From the NCBI GenBank assembly GCA_963677915.2, contig CAXXGE010000039.1, positions 1 through 64,000 on the forward strand: a DNA stretch of 64,000 bases, given 5' to 3'. The position numbers and the translations under genes are program-made. Below are positions 34,098-44,139 of the stretch, one piece after another. The notes below the pieces were generated by a model. The model made no database searches. It was not told where the DNA came from and saw only the letters and a list, made by a program, of their open reading frames with translations. Each line of letters opens with the position of its first letter. The stretch's first letter is position 1. This DNA comes from G963677915 sp963677915. Its GTDB lineage: Bacteria; Bacillota; Clostridia; Lachnospirales; Vallitaleaceae.

Positions 34098-36074
34098 TTA
34101 GAACAGCGACTTTGCTGTACCGACTACGTTGTCGACGTTGAAGCCGTAATGGTCGAACAAAATATTGGCAGGTCCGGAGGCACCGAAAGTATCGATACAG
34201 ACCGCCTTGCCTTTGCTGCCTATGATCTTGTGCCATCCATAGGAGCTGGCAGCCTCAACTACGACTCTGTTTTCAACGGCGCTCGGCAGCACCGACTCCT
34301 TGTATTCGGCAGACTGTTTGTCGAAGACCTCAAGCGAAGGCATACTGACTACCCTAACGCCAACACCTTCATCGCCCAGTTTTCTGGCCGCATCCAGAGC
34401 CAGGTTCGTCTCGGATCCGGTCGCAACAAGGATCAGATCCGTACCGTTGCCGTAGGATGCCAGTACATAGCCGCCTTTAAGCGCCTTTTCACCGGTCCCG
34501 TCAAGCTCCGGAAGATTCTGTCTGGTCAATACGATGCTGGTCGGTCCATCCGTCTTGCCGACTGCATGCAGCCAGGCAGCGGCTGTTTCCTTGCCGTCCG
34601 CAGGCCTGTAAACCGTCATGTTGGGGATGCACCTCAAGGAAGCAAGCTGCTCGACAGGCTGGTGGGTCGGCCCGTCTTCGCCGACGCCGATACTGTCATG
34701 GGTCAGAACATAGGTGACCGGCACGCCCATCAGAGCGGAAAGACGCATCGAAGGACGCATATAATCACAGAATACGAAGAACGTCGCTCCGTAAACCTTC
34801 AGTCCCCCATGCAGCGCCATACCATTCAGGATACCCGCCATGCCATGCTCCCTGACGCCGAAATGGAGGTTCGATCCCTTGAATGAACCCGGCAGGAAAT
34901 CGCCTCTCTTTTTCATCAGCGTCTTGGTGGATGGTGCAAGGTCTGCAGAACCGCCAATCAGGTTCGGCACGATGTCAGCCAAGCGGTTGATGACCGACTC
35001 CGAACGGCTGCGCGTCGCCACGGATCCTTCGAAATCCCACATCTCTTCCTGCCCGATCAGCGCATCGATGTCCAGCGCACCATGCCACTTCTGCCATTCA
35101 TCCCATTTGTCCGGATAGGTTTCTTTATAGGAGACGAAAAGATTCTGCCAAGCATCGTAAGCACTCTTTTTGGACGCGACAACAGCATCCAGATGGCTTT
35201 TCACATCGCTGAAAACGTCGAAGTCTTCAAGATGATCCATGCCGAGGTCCCTTTTCAACTGGTCCACATTGTCCTGACCCAACGGTTCACCGTGGGCGGA
35301 AGCTTTGCCTTCCTTGGCTTTACATCCCGAACCGATTTGCGTGACGACCTCGATCAACGTCGGCTTGCCGCTTTCTCCCTTGGCCCTGTCGATTGCCTCG
35401 TCAATCGCCCGAAGATCGTTGCCATCCTCCACCCGGATATACTGGAATCCGTAGGCCTCATACCGTTTGCTTACATCTTCCCTGAAAGCGACTTCCGTAT
35501 CCCCTTCAATCGTAATCCTGTTTGAATCATAAAGGACAATCAGCTTGCCAAGTCCCAATGTGCCGGCCAACGAAGCCGCCTCGGAAGCGACCCCCTCCAT
35601 CATGCACCCGTCTCCGGCAATGACGAAGGTGTAGTGGTCCACAATTTCATGTCCTGGCACGTTGAAATTCTCAGCCAGGTGGCGCTCCGCCATAGCCATG
35701 CCCACACCGTTGGCGATGCCTTGACCAAGTGGTCCGGTCGTCGTTTCAACACCTGCAGTATGACCATACTCGGGATGCCCGGGCGTCTTGCTCTCAAACT
35801 GTCTGAATCCCATCAGGTCTTCCTTGCTGACATCATAACCGTAGAGATGAAGCAGCGAATACAGCAGCGGCGATCCATGTCCTGCCGACAGAATGAAACG
35901 GTCCCTGTTAGGCCACTGCACATCCTCCGGATTGAAGTTCATATGCTTTTCCCAGATGGTTTGAGCCATGGGCGCAGCACCTAGGGGAAGTCCCGGATGT
36001 CCCGAGTTTGCTTTCTGCACCATTTGCGCCGACAGCATCCTTATGCTTGAGATTACTTTCTGATCCATACTCAT
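34098..36074 (-). CDS. tkt: Transketolase
   Basis: Thiamine-diphosphate enzyme moving two-carbon units among sugar phosphates; it can use erythrose 4-phosphate. 658 residues. Blocks: [14 protein letters not shown] near 22, the ThDP motif [18 protein letters not shown] near 153 with [23 protein letters not shown] near 259, [14 protein letters not shown] near 401 and [20 protein letters not shown] near 460. It follows the polyol kinase by 28 bp on the same strand and so likely belongs to the locus, consuming its product. A second in-frame ATG two codons in is possible. Confidence 0.96.
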   Translation of the reverse strand: MSMDQKVISSIRMLSAQMVQKANSGHPGLPLGAAPMAQTIWEKHMNFNPEDVQWPNRDRFILSAGHGSPLLYSLLHLYGYDVSKEDLMGFRQFESKTPGHPEYGHTAGVETTTGPLGQGIANGVGMAMAERHLAENFNVPGHEIVDHYTFVIAGDGCMMEGVASEAASLAGTLGLGKLIVLYDSNRITIEGDTEVAFREDVSKRYEAYGFQYIRVEDGNDLRAIDEAIDRAKGESGKPTLIEVVTQIGSGCKAKEGKASAHGEPLGQDNVDQLKRDLGMDHLEDFDVFSDVKSHLDAVVASKKSAYDAWQNLFVSYKETYPDKWDEWQKWHGALDIDALIGQEEMWDFEGSVATRSRSESVINRLADIVPNLIGGSADLAPSTKTLMKKRGDFLPGSFKGSNLHFGVREHGMAGILNGMALHGGLKVYGATFFVFCDYMRPSMRLSALMGVPVTYVLTHDSIGVGEDGPTHQPVEQLASLRCIPNMTVYRPADGKETAAAWLHAVGKTDGPTSIVLTRQNLPELDGTGEKALKGGYVLASYGNGTDLILVATGSETNLALDAARKLGDEGVGVRVVSMPSLEVFDKQSAEYKESVLPSAVENRVVVEAASSYGWHKIIGSKGKAVCIDTFGASGPANILFDHYGFNVDNVVGTAKSLF

Positions 36075-36102
36075 GTTGCCTCCTGTTTAATTCGTGTTCC
36101 TG

Positions 36103-37614
36103 TTAATAGTGATCCCACAGCTCTTCAAGAGCCGCTTCTGTTTTCTTGTAGAGTTCAAATTTCTTTTTGTAGATAGCCACATTCTCTTTAATCGGTTCTA
36201 CCTTCTTCTTGATTTTAACAATCTTCGACGCCGCATCGGCAAGGTCATCAAACACACCGGCTCCGACACCGGCTGCCATGGCCGCGCCCAAAGAGCCAAG
36301 CTCATCCGTATCGATGATTTCAATAGGCATGTCAATGACATCGGCAAAAATCTGGACCCACACATCTGATTTGGCTGCGCCTCCGGCGAGGCGGGCCGTC
36401 TTGAATCCGGCATTGTTGGCAATCAGCTTGTCGATATGTACTTTGTGCCCGAAAACAATGCCTTCGTAGATTGCCCGAGCTATCTGCGCTTTCGTATGGC
36501 TGCTGTCCATGCCGATCATTGACGCCTTCGCCCTTGGATTATAATTGGACCCGAAAATATGCGGCATGAACATGATGTTTGTCTCATCAGGCGAAACACT
36601 TTCGACCATGCCGTTCATGTAATCGTAAACACTTTTCCCTTCCGCCTTCGCCTTTTCCGCCTCTGCTCCCATAAATCTTGCGATGTACCATTCATTGTTG
36701 GCTGCCGAGGTAGGACTGCATTCTTCCACCAGATAATAGCCAGGTACGCAATAAAGGGAGTTCATCATGATTGTTTTGTTAAGGATCGGCTCCCTTGAAA
36801 TGAACTCGTTGATACTCCATGTCCCTGCGATAATGCAAAGATGCTCATCATTTGTAATATCCATCGCGATTGCCGAAGCGTCGATATCGAACATGCCGGC
36901 TGCCACAGGTGTTCCCACCTTAAGACCTGTAGCCCTGGCGCTATCTTCCGTGACACACCCTGTAATCTCCGTTGAATATTTCAGCGGCGGCAGTTTGTCC
37001 TTGATCGCTTCCAACCCGAATTCAGCCAACAGGCTGTCGTCATAGGAAGCTTCTTTGATATTGACCAGGTTGGAGCCGGACATGTCTGTTATTTCAGCTG
37101 TCGCCTCGCCAGTCAGACGATAGCGGATATAGTCTTTCACACCGAATACCCACTGGGTCCGCTCAATGACATCCGGCTCGTTGTCCTTGAGCCAGTTCAG
37201 AAGCGATACAGGCTGCATGGGCAGAATATTCTGGCAGGTTTTCTCGAATATCCGCTCTGCAGTACCGTCGTCCTGCCATTTCTGCGGATAGACATAAGCC
37301 CTCGTATCGGTGGAAACTATACCGTTGTAGGCAGGCTTGCCGTCTTTTCCCCACAGGTAGAGTCCCTTCCCATGTCCGGAAAAGGAAATGCCAAGAATAT
37401 CGTCTGCATCAATGCCTGCCTTCTCAATGGACAATCGCACCACTTCACAGTTTACTTCCCAAAGCTTTTCCATATCCCTTTCAGTTCTGCCACCACCGAG
37501 CGCAAGCAATTCCGTCTGTTGGCTCGCCGTCGCTACCGTATTGCCTTCAAGGTCGAAGATCACGGCCTTTGTATTTGTTCCGCCATTGTCAAGGCCAATC
37601 AAATATTGTCCCAT
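36103..37614 (-). CDS. FGGY carbohydrate kinase, L-xylulokinase-like
   Basis: Phosphorylates a ketose or polyol with ATP. 503 residues; FGGY signatures include GLDNGGTNTKAVIFD near 7, GRTERDMEKLW near 44, ISFSGHGKGLYLW near 78 and GGAAKSDVWVQIFADV near 393. The body resembles E. coli LyxK (for example PVSLLNWLKDNEPDV). With a UlaE-like epimerase at 50392 this points to L-xylulose, but a tetritol or erythrulose is possible given the dehydrogenase next to it. I start at ATG 37614, seven bases after AGGAG; an ATG one codon earlier is too close. A double family-2 palindrome sits immediately upstream. Confidence 0.85.
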   Translation of the reverse strand: MGQYLIGLDNGGTNTKAVIFDLEGNTVATASQQTELLALGGGRTERDMEKLWEVNCEVVRLSIEKAGIDADDILGISFSGHGKGLYLWGKDGKPAYNGIVSTDTRAYVYPQKWQDDGTAERIFEKTCQNILPMQPVSLLNWLKDNEPDVIERTQWVFGVKDYIRYRLTGEATAEITDMSGSNLVNIKEASYDDSLLAEFGLEAIKDKLPPLKYSTEITGCVTEDSARATGLKVGTPVAAGMFDIDASAIAMDITNDEHLCIIAGTWSINEFISREPILNKTIMMNSLYCVPGYYLVEECSPTSAANNEWYIARFMGAEAEKAKAEGKSVYDYMNGMVESVSPDETNIMFMPHIFGSNYNPRAKASMIGMDSSHTKAQIARAIYEGIVFGHKVHIDKLIANNAGFKTARLAGGAAKSDVWVQIFADVIDMPIEIIDTDELGSLGAAMAAGVGAGVFDDLADAASKIVKIKKKVEPIKENVAIYKKKFELYKKTEAALEELWDHY

Positions 37615-37634
37615 CATGCCACTCCTTTCAAAGA

Positions 37635-37690
37635 GTGCCAAAAGGTCTGACCCCTTGGCACCAGTGCCAGAGGGTCAGACCTTTTGGCAC
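37635..37690. repeat. Paired family-2 palindromes in inverted order
   Basis: Two 27-bp units (37635-37661 and 37664-37690), two bases apart and facing each other, so the whole 56 bp forms one long hairpin with arms AGTGCCAAAAGGTCTGACCC. It lies between the dehydrogenase and kinase genes of the polyol locus and could stall or process the polycistronic RNA. Confidence 0.9.
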
Positions 37691-37752
37691 TCTTCATCGT
37701 AAGAATAGCGATGCATTCTGCATCGCTATTCATTTCATTCATATATCAAAAA

Positions 37753-38829
37753 TTATGGCTTCAAGATGACTTTCAGTGAACCTGCGCCTTTGCCTGCAGT
37801 TTCGAAAGCCTTTTCCCACTCGTCAAGAGGGAACTGATGGGTCACAACGCCTTCAGTCGGAAGCTGACCGCTGCCAATCCAGTCTATAACCGGCTCGAAG
37901 CAATATGGGCTAAGGTGTGCACCGAGAATATCCAGCTCTTTTCTGTCTCCAATGATACTCCAGTCAACAGTTGTCTCGCCGCTGAATACGCTGAACTCGA
38001 CAAAACGCCCGAGTTTGCGGATCATTGTAAGACCCTGTATAACACTGGAAGGATGACCGGTAGCTTCAATATAAACGTCACAGCCATAACCATCCGTCAT
38101 ATCTTTAACTTTTTGAATAGCATCTTCTTTGCCGGGATTGATGACAACGTCAGCACCAAACTTCTTAGCCAGCTCAAGACGGTCGTCTTTCATATCCAGA
38201 ACGATAAGGCTCTTGGGATTTTTCATAGCTGCTGCGCCCACCATTCCGAGGCCGAGTGTACCAGCACCAGAGATAACAACGACATCTTCGTTTGTAATGC
38301 TGCCGCGGTCGACCGCATGCTTAGAGCATCCATAAGGCTCGATGAGAACAGCGCTCTCTAGCGGAAGATCCTTGGGCACTTTGTAATTAAGGGAGCCTTT
38401 CGGCAATTTCATGTACTCAGCCATACCGCCGTTGACATTGTTTTGGAAACCGTAGATATCATGCTTTTCGCACATCCAGTAATGTCCTGTTTTACAGAAT
38501 TTACATTCCCAACAAGGAACAATCTGGTCGGAAACGACACGGTCGCCGATTTCAAATCCTGTCACACCTTCGCCGATTTCAACAATATACCCGATGAATT
38601 CATGACCGGGAATCATTGGCGCTTTGATCCATGCAGGCTGTGCATCACTGCCCCAGAAAGATTCAGCTCCGTGTTCAGCTTTAACGTCGCCGGCGCAAAC
38701 ACCGCAAGCTTCGACTTTGATAATAATGTCGCCTTCTCCAGCTCTTGGTACAGGCACGTCAGTTTCTAATCTATAGTCACCAGGTGCATAGGCCATAAGC
38801 GCCTTCATAGTTTCAGGTAAATTGGACAT
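37753..38829 (-). CDS. Zinc-dependent polyol dehydrogenase, erythritol/L-threitol dehydrogenase-like
   Basis: Medium-chain NAD(P)-dependent dehydrogenase expected to oxidise a polyol to a ketose. 358 residues. Catalytic zinc ligands in CGVCAGD near 38 and PGHEF near 66; structural zinc cluster IVPCWECKFCKTGHYWMC near 98; Rossmann site GAGTLGLGMVG near 184. Three stretches (VPCWECKFCKTGHYWMC, the FWG/QPAW segment, and VDWSIIGDRKELDILGAHLS) match my memory of mycobacterial erythritol/L-threitol dehydrogenase EltD very closely, so L-threitol or erythritol to L-erythrulose is the best guess. ATG 38829 has GAGGAGG upstream. Confidence 0.85.
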   Translation of the reverse strand: MSNLPETMKALMAYAPGDYRLETDVPVPRAGEGDIIIKVEACGVCAGDVKAEHGAESFWGSDAQPAWIKAPMIPGHEFIGYIVEIGEGVTGFEIGDRVVSDQIVPCWECKFCKTGHYWMCEKHDIYGFQNNVNGGMAEYMKLPKGSLNYKVPKDLPLESAVLIEPYGCSKHAVDRGSITNEDVVVISGAGTLGLGMVGAAAMKNPKSLIVLDMKDDRLELAKKFGADVVINPGKEDAIQKVKDMTDGYGCDVYIEATGHPSSVIQGLTMIRKLGRFVEFSVFSGETTVDWSIIGDRKELDILGAHLSPYCFEPVIDWIGSGQLPTEGVVTHQFPLDEWEKAFETAGKGAGSLKVILKP

Positions 38830-38867
38830 GTTGTATCCTCCTCGTATAATTTTAAATGTAAGGTTTA

Positions 38868-39503
38868 TCAAGCCATCAAGGCAGTCATGGAATCAGCCAT
38901 GCTATTCAGCATCAGGTAGCAGGATGTAGCGCCCGCATCCAGAACGCCTCTAGAACGTTCACCGAGTCTTGCAGACCGTCCGATCTTCGCTACCAGGTCT
39001 ACTGTGGAGTCCTTGCCCTTTTCAGCTGCAACGGACATTTCCTTCAGTGCCACTTTGAAACCCTTGTCAAGATTCGCCTCATAGGCTTCCTTCGCAGGCA
39101 TCAGCGTGTCGATCAGCGTCTTGTCCCCGACCTGTGCGTTGCCAAGTGACTGGATCTCTGCAATCGCCGATACCAGCATCTCCTTGAATACGTCCTTGTC
39201 GATGACGTCCTTGCCCTTCGACTGCTTGGCCATCTCGATGAACAGCGTGCCGTATAGTGGCCCCATGGATCCGCCGATCTCCGTCATCAGCACCATCGCC
39301 AGCGTTTTCAGCGCTTCTGTCATGTCGATGTCCTTGCCTTCGATTCTCTCCTTTGTGATGGAGAATCCTTTGTTCATATTGATGCCGTGGTCGCCGTCGC
39401 CGATGGCCCCGTCGATCTCACTCAGATATTCCTTGTTCTCCGCGATGACCTTGATCAGACCGTCTACGATTACTTTTCCGTCTTTGTTGCTGAAGCTTTC
39501 CAT
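38868..39503 (-). CDS. dhaL: Dihydroxyacetone kinase-type subunit DhaL
   Basis: ATP/ADP-binding subunit of a DhaK-DhaL ketose kinase. 211 residues, all helical, with the Asp-rich nucleotide site GAIGDGDHGINMNKG near 33, the MTEIGGSMGPLYGTLF block near 73 and the C-terminal GRSARLGERSRGVLDAGATS. Follows dhaK by 26 bp. No DhaM or other PTS part is present, so ATP is the likely donor. In related loci such kinases act on erythrulose rather than dihydroxyacetone. Confidence 0.92.
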   Translation of the reverse strand: MESFSNKDGKVIVDGLIKVIAENKEYLSEIDGAIGDGDHGINMNKGFSITKERIEGKDIDMTEALKTLAMVLMTEIGGSMGPLYGTLFIEMAKQSKGKDVIDKDVFKEMLVSAIAEIQSLGNAQVGDKTLIDTLMPAKEAYEANLDKGFKVALKEMSVAAEKGKDSTVDLVAKIGRSARLGERSRGVLDAGATSCYLMLNSMADSMTALMA

Positions 39504-39529
39504 CTATCGATACCTCCGATTCCTTCGGT

Positions 39530-40534
39530 TTAGTACTTGAACTGTTTCAGGCCCATCGTATCCACGTCCAGGTCGATGAGTTCTTTCAGTTCGTCGTCCA
39601 GTTTCATCACCGTCAGCGTCACGCCCATCATCTCGAGGGATGTGAAGTAGTTCCCCACATAGGAACGGTGGACCTTGATGCCCTTTTCAGCCAGGATTTC
39701 TTCCACCCTGTTGTAGACGATGTACTGCTCCATCACCGGTGTCGCACCCAGGCCGGATACGAGAACGACCACTTCGTCGCCAGCTGTGAACGGCTGGTCG
39801 GGAAGGACGATGTCCGTCATGATTTCTGCAATCTCGTCGGCTGTGCCAAGGGGCATGATCTTCACGCCAGGCTCGCCGTGATGGCCGATGCCGACTTCCA
39901 TTGTGCCTTCTTCGATGGTGAAGTTCGGCTTTTTGTTCTGAGGCAATGTGCACGGCGCAAGGCCCACACCCACGCTCTTCGTGTTATCGATGGCCTTCTG
40001 CGCGGCTGCGATGACTTCGTCCAGGCTGCCACCGAGGGATGCCTTCGCGCCGCCGACTTTCCACATCATGATCTCGCCGGCCACACCACGCCTTTTTTCA
40101 GGCTGGTCCTTCGGTGCCGATGCCACGTCGTCGTTGGCTACTACCACTTTGACGTTCATGTCTTCCATCTCGGCCATCTTCATGGCCATCTTGACGTTCA
40201 TGTTGTCGCCTGCGTAGTTTCCGTACAGGCAGGCAACGCCTTCGCCGCTGTCGCACGCCTTGAAGGCATCGAAGAAGGCTTTCGCCGTCGGCGAGGAGAA
40301 GATCTCCCCTACCGCTACCGCATCAACCATGTTCCTGCCGATGTAGCCTGCAAACGCCGGCTTGTGTCCCGAGCCGCCGCCGGTCACGATGCCGACCTTG
40401 CCTTTCACAGGTGCATCCTTGTATTTGAGAACCCTTGGGTTGTCTGTGCCGACCAGTATGTCGCTGTGGACTTTCACAAAGCCCTTCAGCATGTCCTCTA
40501 CAGCATAATCCGGGTTGTTCAGCATTCTTTGCAT
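39530..40534 (-). CDS. dhaK: Dihydroxyacetone/erythrulose kinase-type subunit DhaK
   Basis: Substrate-binding subunit that holds a short ketose covalently through a His. 334 residues: VTGGGSGHKPAFAGYIG near 55, GNYAGDNMN near 106, and GIGHHGEPG near 219 with the hemiaminal-forming His. ATG 40534 has AGGAGG eight bases upstream and starts one base after the isomerase stop. Beside an erythritol/threitol-type dehydrogenase and an RpiB-like isomerase the substrate is more likely erythrulose than dihydroxyacetone. This is inference from context. Confidence 0.9.
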   Translation of the reverse strand: MQRMLNNPDYAVEDMLKGFVKVHSDILVGTDNPRVLKYKDAPVKGKVGIVTGGGSGHKPAFAGYIGRNMVDAVAVGEIFSSPTAKAFFDAFKACDSGEGVACLYGNYAGDNMNVKMAMKMAEMEDMNVKVVVANDDVASAPKDQPEKRRGVAGEIMMWKVGGAKASLGGSLDEVIAAAQKAIDNTKSVGVGLAPCTLPQNKKPNFTIEEGTMEVGIGHHGEPGVKIMPLGTADEIAEIMTDIVLPDQPFTAGDEVVVLVSGLGATPVMEQYIVYNRVEEILAEKGIKVHRSYVGNYFTSLEMMGVTLTVMKLDDELKELIDLDVDTMGLKQFKY

Positions 40535-40535
40535 C

Positions 40536-41003
40536 CTATTTACCTCCTGCACAAAAGCTTTTTTCGTATTCCATGATCTTGTCTACTTTGGCTGCCGAAC
40601 CGCCGCCGGCGAACTCACACTCGAGCCATACCTTGACCAGCTCTTTTGCCGTTTCCGGCCCGATGACACGCTCGCCCATCGTCATGATCTGGCAGTTGTT
40701 GCTGCGCCTTGACCTTTGGGTCGAGAACAGGTCATGGCACACAGCCGCCCTTATCCCCGGTACCTTGTTCGCCATCAGCGCCATGCCGATGCCTGTGCCG
40801 CAGATCAGGATGCCTCTTTCAGCTTCGCCGGAAAGAATCACGTTACACACCTTCACCGCTGTATCGGGATACAGGGAGGGTTCTTCTGTATAGACGCCCT
40901 GGTCGTTCACTTCATGTCCTAGCTCAACGAGCAGGTTTATGATTGTTTCCTTAAGCTTCAGTGCTGCATCATCACAGCCGATCGCTATCTTCAATGTATT
41001 CAC
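40536..41003 (-). CDS. RpiB/LacAB-family sugar-phosphate isomerase
   Basis: 155 residues with the family marks IGCDDAALKLKETI near 8, the active Cys in LICGTGIGMALMANKVPGIRAA near 68, and the NNCQIMTMGERVIG block near 103. Family members isomerise ribose 5-phosphate, allose 6-phosphate or galactose 6-phosphate; DerI of tetritol pathways turns D-erythrulose 4-phosphate into D-erythrose 4-phosphate. In this locus, first enzyme gene after the transporter and directly before dhaK, the DerI-like role fits best. Confidence 0.88.
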   Translation of the reverse strand: MNTLKIAIGCDDAALKLKETIINLLVELGHEVNDQGVYTEEPSLYPDTAVKVCNVILSGEAERGILICGTGIGMALMANKVPGIRAAVCHDLFSTQRSRRSNNCQIMTMGERVIGPETAKELVKVWLECEFAGGGSAAKVDKIMEYEKSFCAGGK

Positions 41004-41024
41004 CCATCCTTTGTAAAATTGTTA

Positions 41025-42146
41025 TTATTGAGCCAGTATGACATCGCCTGTTTCAACATCGAACAAGTGTGTCTTGTCAGCCCGTACCTCCAACTGGACA
41101 ATGTCTCCTTGCTTGAAGCGAACCTCATCTTCCGTAATTAAAGTCAAGAACTCTGTTCCTACACGAAAGCTGATTTTTCTCTCCTCACCCAGGTTCTCGA
41201 AAACGGAAATGCTCACATCTGAGCCTTTGCTGCCCGGTCCACCGATCAAAAGGTCCGTCGGCCTGATTCCGAGCCTTACTTTCATACCCTCTTCCACAAC
41301 TGAAAGATACATATCCGGTACTGGAATCTCGATATCCGCATCGACGAATTTGAAAAAGGTGCCGTTCTTTTCCTCACGCACTTCCACCGTCATGATATTC
41401 ATTGGCGGCTCTCCGATGAAGCCGGCTACGAATTCGTTGACTGGATGGTCATAGACTTCCATCGGTGTTCCGAACTGCTGCAGGTGTCCGTCCTTCATGA
41501 TGGCAATCCTGTCAGCCAGTGTCATGGCTTCCAGCTGGTCATGTGTTACGATGACAGTCGTACATTTTATTTCCTTGTGAAGCCTTTGGATCTCAGTCCT
41601 AAGCACCTGTCTCATTTTCCCGTCGAGGTGGGACATGGGTTCATCCAGAAGGAGCAGTTTCGGCTTTCTGATGATGGCCCTGGCGATGTTGACACGCTGC
41701 TTCTGTCCACCGCTCAGCTTGGCAGGTCGCATATCCAGCAAATCTTCGACTTTCAGCATCGGAGCGATTCTTGCGATTTCCTTTTTGATGTCTTTATTAT
41801 TCCATTTGGCAGCCTTCAGGTTGAAAGCAATGTTATCGTACACCGACAATGGCGGATACATGGCATAGTCTTCGAACGCCAGGCCGATGCCCCTGTCTTT
41901 CGGATGCAGGTCGTTGACCACCGTGTCGCCAATCAGGATTTCACCGGCTGTGATATCCTCAAGGCCAGCGATCATCCTGAGCGTCGTCGTTTTTCCGCAG
42001 CCAGAAGGTCCCAGTATGCCTATGAACTCTCCATCCTTTGTCTCAAGACTGTAATCGTTGACAGCATAGGGATTGACTTGCTTCTTATTCTTTTTATTCT
42101 TGTTTTCGTAGCGTTTGAATACGTTCTTTAATATCAGTTGAGCCAT
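41025..42146 (-). CDS. Sugar/polyol ABC transporter ATPase 2, UgpC/MsmX class
   Basis: 373 residues: Walker A GPSGCGKTT near 48, signature LSGGQKQRVNIARA near 143, Walker B LLLLDEPMSHLD near 163, switch VTHDQLEAMTLADR near 197, and a C-terminal TOBE/OB domain from about 245. All catalytic residues are present. It carries a Lys/Asn-rich insertion near residues 15-26 (NKKNKKQ). Works with the neighbouring ATPase as a probable heterodimer, an arrangement known for the rhizobial glycerol transporter GlpS/GlpT. Confidence 0.9.
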   Translation of the reverse strand: MAQLILKNVFKRYENKNKKNKKQVNPYAVNDYSLETKDGEFIGILGPSGCGKTTTLRMIAGLEDITAGEILIGDTVVNDLHPKDRGIGLAFEDYAMYPPLSVYDNIAFNLKAAKWNNKDIKKEIARIAPMLKVEDLLDMRPAKLSGGQKQRVNIARAIIRKPKLLLLDEPMSHLDGKMRQVLRTEIQRLHKEIKCTTVIVTHDQLEAMTLADRIAIMKDGHLQQFGTPMEVYDHPVNEFVAGFIGEPPMNIMTVEVREEKNGTFFKFVDADIEIPVPDMYLSVVEEGMKVRLGIRPTDLLIGGPGSKGSDVSISVFENLGEERKISFRVGTEFLTLITEDEVRFKQGDIVQLEVRADKTHLFDVETGDVILAQ

Positions 42147-42148
42147 CG

Positions 42149-43282
42149 TTACACCTCCAGCAGTGCTTTCTGATTGTGTCTGATGATGAATTTGGAAGTA
42201 TTGGCATCGAAGAACATTGCCTTGTCCATTTTTACATTCAGAAAAATCTTATGATCCAGTTCGATATGTGTGCCGTTCGGTGCCACAACCCTGATATGCG
42301 TGCCATTGACATCGACTACAAGTACCGTCTTGTTTCCAATTGGCTCAAGACTATAGACACTCCCTTGAATCGTATGGACATCATCTTTTTCAAAGCTGTA
42401 TCCGAAATCATTCGCCCTAAGTCCGATACGAACATTCTCATAGTCGCCATCTCTAAGTACTTTTTCAACATCCGACGGAATTTCAAGAGCATGCAGTTGA
42501 TGAAGCATGACCGCTTCCAATTTGCCGTTTTCATCCACAAGGTCGATATCGAGAATATTTATCTCCGGTTCGCCCATCAACTTGGCAACAAACTCGTTGA
42601 CAGGTGTCAGATAGACTTCGTCGCCAGTGCCGATCTGGACGATTTCACCTTCATCAATGATAGCCACACGGTCACCCAGGCTCAGCGCTTCCATGTAGTC
42701 ATGCGTGACGTATATGGTTGTCGTACTGAATGCACTTTGCATTTCCTTAAGCTCTGCACGCATGACGTGACGCAGTTTTGCATCCAGATGGGCAATCGGT
42801 TCGTCCATCAGGAAAACATTCGGATCCCTGACAAGTGCTCTTCCGAGTGCGGTACGCTGTCTCTGTCCATTGCTGACCTGACCCGGAAGGCGATCCATCA
42901 AATGGTCGATTTTCATCATGGAAGCCACTTTGTAAACTTCCTTCTTGATTGTCTCTTCATCTTTTCTGAACATCGGACTTCTCATCGGAGAAGCGATGTT
43001 GTCATAAACTGTCAAGTGCGGATACAGGGCATAGTTCTCAAAAACCATGGAAACATTGCGCCTTGAAGGATCCACCAGATTCACGATATCATCCGCAATC
43101 CTGACTTCACCGACTTCAGGGAATTCGACGCCTGCAATGATTTTCAGCATGGTCGTCTTGCCCGCACCTGCCGGACCGAAAAGAACGAAGAATTCGTTGT
43201 CCTTGACTGTCAGGTTTATGTTTTTAAGCGCTTCGGTCTTGCCGAAGGTTTTGGAAATATTTCTTAATTCTATTTTAGCCAT
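42149..43282 (-). CDS. Sugar/polyol ABC transporter ATPase 1
   Basis: 377 residues with Walker A GPAGAGKTT near 36, signature VSNGQRQRTALGRAL near 133, Walker B VFLMDEPIAHLD near 154 and switch VTHDYMEALSLGDR near 187, then the regulatory OB fold. Signature departs from LSGGQ to VSNGQ. As both ATPases in this operon have intact Walker B Glu, a paired heterodimer is likely rather than one dead copy. It starts 13 bp after the permease stop and ends 2 bp before the second ATPase. Confidence 0.9.
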   Translation of the reverse strand: MAKIELRNISKTFGKTEALKNINLTVKDNEFFVLFGPAGAGKTTMLKIIAGVEFPEVGEVRIADDIVNLVDPSRRNVSMVFENYALYPHLTVYDNIASPMRSPMFRKDEETIKKEVYKVASMMKIDHLMDRLPGQVSNGQRQRTALGRALVRDPNVFLMDEPIAHLDAKLRHVMRAELKEMQSAFSTTTIYVTHDYMEALSLGDRVAIIDEGEIVQIGTGDEVYLTPVNEFVAKLMGEPEINILDIDLVDENGKLEAVMLHQLHALEIPSDVEKVLRDGDYENVRIGLRANDFGYSFEKDDVHTIQGSVYSLEPIGNKTVLVVDVNGTHIRVVAPNGTHIELDHKIFLNVKMDKAMFFDANTSKFIIRHNQKALLEV

Positions 43283-43294
43283 AAAGCACTCTCC

Positions 43295-44125
43295 TTATCC
43301 TTTAACAGCACCGAAGCTGAGACCTCTAACAAGATGTTTCTGAATCATCAGTGCAAGTACCACTTCAGGCAATGCCGCAACTGCTGCCGCAACCGCCATC
43401 TGTCCGTAATGGACTGTGTCCGATCCGATGTATCTGAGGGCTGCAACGGTTACCGTTTCAATCTTGAATCCGCTAAGAAGCAATGGGAATGTAAAGCTGT
43501 TCCATGCGAAGATGAAAGCCAGAAGCGCGGAAGCAACCAGGCCCGGTTTGATCAGCGGCAGCAGGATTTTGAAGAATACCTGGTACCAGTTGTATCCATC
43601 CAGGTAGGCCGCCTGCTCGACTTCAACTGAGATATCCTCGAAGTAACCGCGGAGAACCCAGATAAGCAATGGTAATGTGATCAGCTGATAGACCCAGATC
43701 AGACCAAAGTATGTATCGTACAGACCGATCTTCTGATAAATCATGAACAGCGGCAGGATAACAAGAATCTCTGGAGCGAATTTAAAGGAAAGGATTGTAA
43801 AGGCCAGGTCTTCCTTCTTTTTGAAGTTGTATCTGGCAAGTGCATATGCGCCAGGTACACCTACCACCAACGACAGAAGCACGGCGCCTCCGCTGACGAT
43901 GATGTTGTTGAGGAAGGCCTTCATGTAATCTGTACCTTCAAGGATAACGATTCTGTAGTTCTCAAGTGTCGGTGTGAAGAAAAACGTTGTATTGAACATC
44001 TGTGCATCACTCTTGAATGTCAAGAGCACCAGCCAGAACAGCGGGAAAATGGCAAAGATTGCATAAATAGTCAACGCTGTCATTGATGTTGCGTTTTTCA
44101 ATTTTTCTTTCATTCTATGATTCAT
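43295..44125 (-). CDS. Sugar/polyol ABC transporter permease 2, MalG-like
   Basis: 276 residues, six membrane segments, carbohydrate-uptake class 1. The EAA loop that docks to the ATPase is clear near residue 187: EQAAYLDGYNWYQVFFKILL, followed by PLIKPGLVASALLAFIFAWN. C-terminus QKHLVRGLSFGAVKG is typical for MalG-like subunits. Partner of the permease encoded just upstream (14-bp gap). Confidence 0.92.
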   Translation of the reverse strand: MNHRMKEKLKNATSMTALTIYAIFAIFPLFWLVLLTFKSDAQMFNTTFFFTPTLENYRIVILEGTDYMKAFLNNIIVSGGAVLLSLVVGVPGAYALARYNFKKKEDLAFTILSFKFAPEILVILPLFMIYQKIGLYDTYFGLIWVYQLITLPLLIWVLRGYFEDISVEVEQAAYLDGYNWYQVFFKILLPLIKPGLVASALLAFIFAWNSFTFPLLLSGFKIETVTVAALRYIGSDTVHYGQMAVAAAVAALPEVVLALMIQKHLVRGLSFGAVKG

Positions 44126-44139
44126 AGCTGCCTCCTATC